Below, in pieces: positions 7,632 through 13,762 of a DNA stretch of 13,762 nt. The notes under the pieces are model-generated. The model was not told where the DNA came from. It was given only the letters and a program-made list of their open reading frames with translations, and ran no database searches. How positions within the stretch are numbered: the stretch's first letter is position 1; the number at the start of each line of letters is the position of its first letter. Source of the stretch: Spirogloea muscicola (lineage: Eukaryota > Streptophyta > Zygnematophyceae > Spirogloeales > Spirogloeaceae); NCBI GenBank assembly GCA_009602725.1, contig WELB01000028.1, forward strand, positions 972,916 to 986,677, written 5' to 3'. The position numbers and the translations under genes were made by a program.

Positions 7632-7925
7632 GGCTGTGAAAGCCAGCCAGATGCATACAGGTGTTCTTGACGGAGCCACAGGCTAGGCAGACATGGCGCT
7701 CTTAGTACCCCCGGGTCAGCAGTAGGAAGTCAGATGAGCTGAGGGGAGGAAGAGCAACCCCGCTGCGCAAGCCAGAGGCTGCTGCAAGGGCGCGACCGGC
7801 GCGGCGGTGCAAAGCAAGCGCTTGGGAGCGCTGGAGGGACAGACAATCGCATGCGGTAGCAGGACACAAGACCCAAAAGGCACCGAGCCTCCAGGAAGTG
7901 CTGCACCCCGCCGGGTGGTCCTTGT
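7632..7925 (-). mobile_element. Copy D: LINE-like tail on the minus strand with intact end
   Basis: The minus-strand frame reads LSLQRSQALALHRRAGRALA, then AASGLRSG, then PPLSSSDFLLLTRGY, with TAA at 7704-7702. The 3' UTR carries CTGTATGCATCTGGCTGGCT and the hairpin GGCTG-GCTTTCA-CAGCC (7648-7632), where the loop is one nucleotide shorter but the stem is intact. Copy C is its closest relative in the window and has the opposite orientation. Its 3' end lies about 100 nt from the start of copy B on the same strand. Confidence 0.8.
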
Positions 7926-7950
7926 ACTTGTTCAGCACTTTTCGGCCCCT

Positions 7951-7991
7951 TTGGACCTTGACCATGGCGTCCGAGCTGGCTTGTCACAGTC
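7951..7991 (+). mobile_element. Decayed retroelement 3' UTR module upstream of the transaldolase gene
   Basis: The plus strand reads TTGGACCTTGACCATGG and then GAGCTGGCTTGTCACAGTCC. The order and spacing match the GACCTTGTCCATT box and GGGCTGGCC-TCACAGCC hairpin of copies E and F. The outer stem pairs are lost. It ends about 95 nt before the transaldolase ATG. Confidence 0.5.
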
Positions 7992-8049
7992 CTCGCCGCC
8001 TTAGGGTCAGTTTACATCCCCGCAAAACTCACGCGCCTCGGGCGTCGTA

Positions 8050-8050
<1 letters not shown>

Positions 8051-8082
<32 letters not shown>
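8051..8082 (+). repeat. (CGC)10 microsatellite in the transaldolase leader
   Basis: Ten perfect CGC units plus CG end four bases before the proposed ATG at 8086. On the other strand it makes a false poly-Gly frame. Being in the leader, its length could affect translation, but nothing in the sequence shows this. Confidence 0.9.
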
Positions 8083-8083
<1 letters not shown>

Positions 8084-8085
8084 CA

Positions 8086-11000
8086 ATGGCGCAGCTGGCC
8101 ACCACGGCGGCCTCCCGGGCCGCAGGTCGGCTCTGAGGCGCTCCCCAGCTCCCACTCGCCGCTTCGGAATACGCGCTTTCCTGTCTGCTGAGACGTAAGG
8201 CCCATTCCAGCTGCGCATGGCCGCGAGCTCTCACCTCCTCCTGCGCGGCTCCAGCAGGAGCGCCCGGCAGCCTGTCGACGAGGCCTTCGGTCGGCAGCAT
8301 TGCCGGGACCCCGGCCAAGTGCGCCGCACTGCCCTTTGGAACACCATCGCTGACGGCAGCGACAAGACGAAGGAAAGCTTCTCCTCGCTCTCCATGTTCA
8401 GCCACAAGGAGAGCTATCAGCTGCAGGGCAGCTGCCACCACCACCGCCGGTCAGTGCACCCGAATGACCTACAGATTCAATTATGCATCATACATCATCA
8501 TACACCTCGAATATACGCCAACCTTGACTCTACAAGCCTTCTGGTAAAGATTCAGTCACAGGGTACTCTGACTAGGCATAACTGACTGTGGACGGTAAAG
8601 TTAAGCTACACAGAGCCTGAGCCAATTGTTATTCTGGGCTGCCTCTTCCCAGGAGGTACTGAGCTAGATGCCATCCGCCAATTCAGCGAAGTTGTACCTG
8701 ATACAGTGGTGCTCGACGACTTCGAGAGGTATGGCATGATGCAGAGAAGCTCTACTTCCATAGTTCCGTCTCAGCTCGCGACGTCGCAAGTGCACAGTCC
8801 AACAGGAACCTTCGTCTCAATGCTGAATGACAATTGTGATTGAGCAATTTACGATTTTCTTGGGCAAGCAACACCCATCGCAAATCATTTGCAAGAATGT
8901 GGGTACGGCAGGTTCCCACCTTCTGCTGCAACCGTCACGTCCTCTCTTGTTCTTGGCATCTCTGGCCTTCCTGAGGCTAAATACGATGTGAGTGTCAGGC
9001 ATGTATCATTGCATGGATGCATCAGGTGCGTGAGAGAAGCAGGCATGCACTACTTGCAAACACTTCAAGATTTCGTTGGCTCACTGGCTGAAGTGGTAGC
9101 AAGGTCTTTTGCTGCACAGGGTGCCATTGAAAGCGCACTCGCCTATGGCAAATGCTATGTTGAGGAGGGCGAAGACCGCATGTCGTGCTTCCTTGACAAG
9201 GTGTAAGGAGTGAGCCTTTGGCCTTCTTTGGCCTTCAATGGAGCTTGCTTCAGCTCCTTGTTAGTTATTTCTGCATGTTTTACCAGTGGGGGGAGGCACT
9301 TTGTGAGCTTGCTTTTGTCTCCTGCAATCCGAACACTGTCTCCTGCAATCTGAACACTTCCTAGGCACAAATCTTTTGCATGTTGCGCATTGCTGAAGCA
9401 TGCTTGCAATGTCCATTAGGCCTTTGTCAACGTGGGAGCGGAGCTTGTCAAAGTTGTGCCTGGCCGTGTATCAACAGAGGTCAATGCCAAGCTTGCATAT
9501 GACACCCAGGGCATCATTGACAAGGTATGCAGGACAGCTTCAGCTCTGGGCTCATCTGCCACTTTGCAGTATGTGTTGACCAATCTAGTTGCCTCTTACT
9601 TCTCCTTTGCTTCAGCAAATTGGCAACTCACTGCCGCATGTGCTGCATTTCAGTGTTAGGCACCAGCAGTAGGTGTGTTGGTACTTACAGTAGCGATGAA
9701 GGTTGGAAGTCATATCAGCACCATGTGCTTCCTATGTAGACGCTGAGGTTAGCTAAGTAAGCTGTAGGTTGCCTGCAGCGATCATCTGATAGCAACTTTG
9801 CAGGTACGGAAACTTCTGCGGTTGTACGACGAGGTAGAAGTTCCGCGAGACCGGTTGCTCTTCAAGATCCCTGCAACTTGGCAGGTCAAGCTGCTATCAG
9901 CAAGGAGCTGTGCTTGCTGCAAAATTCTGGGTGATTCAGTATTCACGGCATATGGCTGAAGGCTGAAGGCACGGTGACGAATGATGCCTTCCTACATGCC
10001 ATCCATCCACCAGCTCTTCAATGCATCAAGTGGTAGCTGATTGGAGAGGCTGGCTGATGGTGTCTCTACAGGGCATTGAAGCGGCAAAGCAGCTGGAGCT
10101 TGACGGCATCCAAACTCATGTCACGTACATCTACAGGTCAGGCTTGGACATCCACTTTACGGTTGATTTCTGGCCTGTATCAATTGCACACAGTAATTGA
10201 GCAGAATGCTGTCAATTTTGCTGCTTGTCCGGTTCAAGGGACTTATTGGTGAAATCGGACAGCTTGGTGGCTACTGCAGCTTTTCTCAAGCAGCTGCGGC
10301 TGCGCAAGCAGAAGCCTCGGTCATTCAGATTGCTTCGGGCAGAGTTCGGGTGGGTTCTCAATGTTGCTAGAGCAAAGTGCTCAATGTCGCTTGAGGAACT
10401 TCACAAAGGAACTGCAATCAGTGCTGCTCCCTCCCATTGCAGGCACTGCTACGTCAGGTGTTCAAGCAGACTTATTGATATCTTTGATTTTTTAGGAGGG
10501 GCTAAGAAGCTCAATTCATTAGCCAGATGAGTTGCCAATTGCCAGGACTGGGCACGCAGTCATTCTGGCGACCAATCTATTGAGGAGGCTGTGAGCAGAG
10601 GAGAGGACCCTGGCATCAGCCTGGTGTGTCTCTAAGTTGTCCAGAGATACTTGATCTTATTATCTATTGAGTACAGGACAGCTGGGCAGATACTCCCTCA
10701 TAGCAGGTAATGTATTGTTGAGTGTTTTTTGAGTGTAATAAATTGCTCCATTTTGGCAGGTTACGAAGGCCTTCAACTATGTGCACAAGCATGGCCACAG
10801 AACAAAGGTCATGGCATCAGCAATCCGCAACAAGCAAGATGTCTTCAGCCTTCTCGGGTATGATATCAGCCCAACTTTATTAAAAAATCAGCCGCCGCTT
10901 AGCGATGGATGACTGATGTGCTTGTTACATGTTGTTGCGCAGGGTTGACTATCTAGTGGTCCCTGTCAAGGTCCTGCAGTCCCTGAAGGACTCTGCTGCT

Positions 11001-11318
11001 GATTCTGGTGAGGGGGCTGCCTTCACCCGCTGCCTCAATCCATCCACATCGATGGCTCCGGGCAAGGCCGAGGTACGTTTCCATCATCACGGGGTTCTTA
11101 GTATACACCTTCCACTGCATAGATGTGCTCTATAAGAGGCTTATCCCTGCCGTCTTGTGCCACGCGTGCAGCCTTTTGCATGGACGAAGGAGCGCTTTCT
11201 TTCAGGGCTGGGCCCGTGCTCCAAGGAGCTTCTCCAAGCAAGCCTGGAGAGCGAGCTCCAGCAGAGCCAGCGAGTAGCAGACTTCTTCGCCAAAATCTGG
11301 CCGCCTCCCAATGTGTGA
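8086..11318 (+). CDS. Transaldolase, plant/algal plastid type, 13 exons
   Basis: Transaldolase moves a dihydroxyacetone unit between sugar phosphates in the non-oxidative pentose phosphate pathway. Exons: 8086-8125, 8255-8449, 8653-8728, 8912-8987, 9120-9200, 9420-9524, 9804-9884, 10072-10136, 10280-10349, 10546-10623, 10760-10857, 10943-11072 and 11172-11318. All joints are GT-AG and phase-consistent, giving 413 residues. Residues 1-78 are Ala/Ser/Thr/Arg-rich without acid clusters, as in a plastid transit peptide. The domain then has VPDTVV (Asp95), PGRVSTEV (Glu176), [12 protein letters not shown] (Schiff-base Lys212), GRVRDWA (Arg261) and AIRNKQD (Arg312). It ends KIWPPPNV, as I recall for Arabidopsis At1g12230. 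Exons 3-13 are secure. The 8126-8254 intron is inferred because an in-frame TGA (8134-8136) must be removed, and an acceptor at 8257 would fit equally well. Oddity: the FVGR strand reads ASGR (258-261). Confidence 0.93.
9317..9358 (+). repeat. 21-bp tandem duplication in transaldolase intron 5
   Basis: Units 9317-9337 and 9338-9358 both begin GTCTCCTGCAATC and end GAACACT, with a single difference. They lie in the intron 9201-9419 and do not touch the splice sites. A TTTGGCCTTC duplication occurs earlier in the same intron (about 9216-9236). Confidence 0.85.
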
Positions 11319-12607
11319 CGGGCGTGGACTTAAGGAAACGCCGTGTGTGCATCCTCTTGATGCTGCAGCTGATTGCTGTGGCTGCTGAGCAGATTCTTGT
11401 GGCTGGCCAAGAGCCTGCTGCAACTCGCACACCAAGCTTCTCTGCTCTGGGGACGCCATGCTACAAGCAATAGGCCTCTGCTAGATTGGAGGCACGCATG
11501 TACAAGCACGCGCACTCAAGGCTTCCTTTGCAGTACCTTGATCTTAGACCTTAGGCTCCAGATGCCCTTTAGCAGCCTCAGTGGAATTTGGAGGTGCGTG
11601 AATATGTTGGCCTATTTATCATTTTAGTCGAATGTTGACCTTAAATCACATACAAGGAGCTGATTGTCATGAAGCAGTAGCGCATGCCGACAACCGTATT
11701 CATATAGGTGCTTTTCTGTTGACCAAGAATTATCCTGAAGGTCAGGCAAGCACAGAAAGCATGATTGTGGATCTGACGTCACTGCCAGGTCGTTACTGCT
11801 TGTTGTCATGAAGCAAGAAGGCAGCCACTAGTCCCTCTCAGAGCAGCCATGCAGTCCCTGGGCATCTTCAGGAGCAGTGGAAAGCTCACAGCTTCAATGC
11901 CAATACCATATCATCCTCGTGTTTGGATATCTTACTTGCCCGATGAGGTGCAAGCAGAAATACAAGGATTTTGCTGCTAATGCGGATCTCCGCAGATGCC
12001 CTGAGCTTGCATTGAACATCAGGCGGTGCATGACATGAACTTGAGGTCGTGGCGGGATTGCAGGCACAGCCAGTCTGTCTTGATAGGAGAGCGGTGGTAG
12101 GAGGGCGGTGGCTGTGAGAGGCCAGCCCAGTAAAAAGATAGACAGAGCTTTCACAAGGCAATGAGGACCAAAGCTCACTGCCTACCAGATGGACCATATA
12201 CTACACTCTAATTCAAAAGTGCGCTGGTTCAGGCCATGCCGCCAAGTGGCAGCCCCATGCACTGCCTGACACCACTAATAGAGCATCTTGTCACAGCTGG
12301 GAAGTCGTGCATCCGAGCAAGTAGAAGCACTTGTGCTTCTCGTCAGGCAGAGGACTAAATGGGGCTGCACGAGAAGACTCTTGGAGCAGTCTCGGCAACA
12401 GTGAAGTAGTGGAGCTTGCTCCAGCATTACTATCCTAGGCGCCAACAAAGAGTCACCGCAACCTGACTGCCGAGCATCAGCGTCGCTCTTCACCAAGACG
12501 CCCCCTCATGGTAGTCGCAAGCTAGACAATGACCTGTCGCCAGATTATCAACAGCAAAAGCCGGCTGCAGACTTGACAAGAAGGATGGGCAGTGACCAAG
12601 CTCAGGG
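11319..12607. other. Intergenic region between convergent genes, no gene seen
   Basis: This lies between the stop of transaldolase (+) and the stop of the RBM18-type gene (-), so it holds both 3' UTRs. Open frames of 60-116 codons occur on both strands but show no family motif, no consistent codon bias and no plausible exon chain. A 13-mer, TTGTCATGAAGCA, occurs twice (about 11664 and 11804). A retroelement 3' UTR scrap is listed separately. No tRNA or other RNA gene is evident. Confidence 0.55.
12108..12130 (-). mobile_element. Retroelement 3' UTR hairpin remnant between convergent genes
   Basis: On the minus strand it reads TGGGCTGGCCTCTCACAGCC followed by ACCGCC. It is the same hairpin as copy E base for base, with a perfect GGCTG/CAGCC stem and the loop GCCTCTCA (12127-12110). 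No family C-terminal codons or GACCTTGTCC box are visible beside it. It lies more than 4 kb from the main cluster, so the family is dispersed. Confidence 0.65.
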
Positions 12608-13762
12608 TCAGCTGCCGGCGCCTTCAGCCTGCAGCTTCTGCAGCTTCTCCTTGATGGCTGCAATCTTGGCGCTTGTGCTCGCCTTGGGTGCAGCGTTGGC
12701 GCTAGCCGCTGTACCGAGGAGCTTCTGGCCGACCTGCAGGTCACCTCCCAAGCCCCGCATGGGCGCATCCGTGTTGTGCTCTACTGCACGCTCCTCCACA
12801 AATCGCACAACAAGTGGCCGGCCGAACACCAGGCGCGCATTCATCACCCGCTTGGCGGCCTCTGCCTCCTGCACACACAAGCAGCCACAGAGCCCGCTAG
12901 ACTGAGGGGCGCGCCACAGCAGCTTCACCATCAAAACCCGAGTCTGATAGCGCTTGGTGAGTGATGCTAAGCTTCAATGCAGGACGCTGAGCATGCTAAG
13001 CTTGAATGCAGGACGCAGGCAGAGAGCTCCTCGTAGCTGCAGTCGCAAAGTCGGAGACTCTTGATTCAGCACTAGCTAAGACTCGAGAGCTGTGACGAGT
13101 GGCAGACGCAAAAACCCCATCGAAACCCCAGGGACCTCAGACCGAAGCTGTGCCAGCTCAGCTGCCGCAGCAGAGGGAACCAGCGAACGTCGGCTGGCAA
13201 ACGGTCGCTACAGAACGGCGAGAGGAACTGACCGTCGCAGGTCATATGTAAGCGCTAGCGGCAGGAATAGGTGCCGAGCGCACCTCCCGCTTGCTGAACT
13301 CGACAAACGCGTAGCCCCGCGGCTCGCCGCGCTTGGGGCCAGCGACGTGCCAGAGGTACTCCTCGCGCCGGATCTTGCCAAACGGCGCAAATAGCTTGAT
13401 GATGTGGTACCTGAGGGCCGCCAGAGCGCTGCCGTCTCAAGACGAGAGCCACTGGCTCGTCCAAGCTGGGCGCCCACCTCGTGGCGGCAGCCGGCGACGA
13501 CGCAAGGAGGTGCTCACTCGGAAGCTCGGTGGTCGAGGTTGCCCACGTACAGCTTGTTCTCCACCGTCTCCTGGCACGGCGGCGGCTGCCGGTCCGGCTG
13601 CGCAGCACGGGTCGTGGGCCGGGCAACGGCCGTCAGCTGAGCCCGCCACGTGAGCTGTAGCGCAGCGGCCAGCACGGCGACGGCGGCGCCCCCCCACCTT
13701 CCGGTATGGGTGCGGTCGCTGCCGGCCGTGGCGGTGGCCGGCGGCGGCGCCGGCTCCCGGCG
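12608..13762 (-). CDS. RBM18: RBM18-type RNA-binding protein, one RRM (5' end outside window)
   Basis: This is a single-RRM RNA-binding protein whose cellular role is poorly known. Visible exons on the minus strand are 13762-13518 (5' limit unknown), 13410-13284 and 12868-12608. The introns are 13517-13411 (107 nt) and 13283-12869 (415 nt), both GT-AG and in phase. The joined protein reads LYVGNL (RNP2), DHRASEYHIIKLFAPFGKI, then RGYAFVEF (RNP1), then EEAEAAKRVMNARLVFGRPL and VVRF. Its tail has SAKIAAIKEKLQKLQ before TGA at 12608. NLD..ASEYHIIKL across joint 1, KREEAEAA across joint 2 and the AKI.AI..KL tail helix are the pattern I know from animal RBM18. No Met codon lies upstream of the RRM in this frame, so the start is beyond the edge or in an earlier exon. 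A CCGTGCCAG acceptor ending at 13571 would fit the latter. The gene is convergent with transaldolase. Confidence 0.87.
12964..13018 (-). repeat. 29-bp tandem duplication inside RBM18 intron 2
   Basis: ATGCTAAGCTT(C/G)AATGCAGGACGC occurs at 12964 and again at 12993, the second copy being a few bases short. It lies in the middle of the 415-nt intron, away from both splice sites. Confidence 0.85.

Noticed and set aside
2900-7991. LTR retrotransposon, DNA transposon with inverted termini, or CRISPR array as explanation of the repeats
   Set aside because: The inverted repeats carry coding C-termini plus 3' UTRs, vary in length at the 5' side and lack integrase, transposase or regular spacers; 5'-truncated non-LTR copies fit better.
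8007-8444. 145-codon minus-strand ORF with Ala-rich start and a Gly run
   Set aside because: The Gly run is the antisense of the (CGC)10 tract, and the rest is antisense to the transit-peptide exon, whose plus-strand frame joins in phase to the catalytic exons.
8217-8585. Plus-strand ORF starting [13 protein letters not shown], at first sight a transit peptide
   Set aside because: Its frame does not join the next exon: at the 8449/8450 donor it leaves two bases, whereas exon 3 needs one. The other plus frame fits.
11774-11781. TGACGTCA palindrome (CRE-like site)
   Set aside because: A single 8-mer in the 3' intergenic region of convergent genes, with no promoter nearby; expected by chance often enough.
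1-13762. tRNA or rRNA genes
   Set aside because: I scanned by eye for a GGTTCGAATCC-type T-loop with matching acceptor stem and for conserved rRNA blocks and saw none. A weak GGCTCGAATTGG at about 6217 has no cloverleaf around it.

Overview
This window looks like nuclear DNA from a green alga, probably a trebouxiophyte-like chlorophyte. The clues are intron-dense protein genes with GT-AG introns of about 85-415 nt, CGC/GGC microsatellites, a degenerate TTTAGGG-type telomeric repeat, and a plastid-type transaldolase of the plant/algal class. No homology search was possible, so names rest on motif and family recognition, and exon joints on phase and alignment to remembered family patterns.

Layout. 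(1) 1-847: a GC-rich edge with an open coding-like frame of unknown function, followed by an interstitial telomere-like repeat (843-877). (2) About 1050-2283 (+): an F-box protein gene in four exons. (3) About 2.9-8.0 kb: a graveyard of at least nine fragments, in both orientations, of one family of 5'-truncated non-LTR (LINE-like) retrotransposons. Two copies (A, 4727-5409 +; B, 6465-7532 -) keep the end of the polyprotein: B has a CCHC-like finger, and both have a restriction-like endonuclease-type domain. All other copies are only the last tens of codons and/or the 3' UTR. Seven copies share a C-terminal peptide ending at or near LTRG(Y) before the stop, and the 3' UTRs share a GGCUG...CAGCC hairpin. 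(4) 8086-11318 (+): a 13-exon gene for a plastid transaldolase of the Arabidopsis At1g12230 type, ending in KIWPPPNV. (5) 11319-12607: the gap between convergent genes, with one more retroelement 3' UTR scrap. (6) 12608 to the right edge (-): an RBM18-type RNA-binding protein, three visible exons, 5' end off the window.

The host genes (F-box, transaldolase, RBM18) have unrelated jobs: protein turnover, the plastid pentose-phosphate pathway and RNA binding. They do not form a functional unit. The most unusual material is the retroelement cluster: its inverted copy pairs, its shared 3' hairpin, and its position directly against the transaldolase 5' end. Within the transaldolase, the normally conserved FVGR active-site strand reads ASGR.
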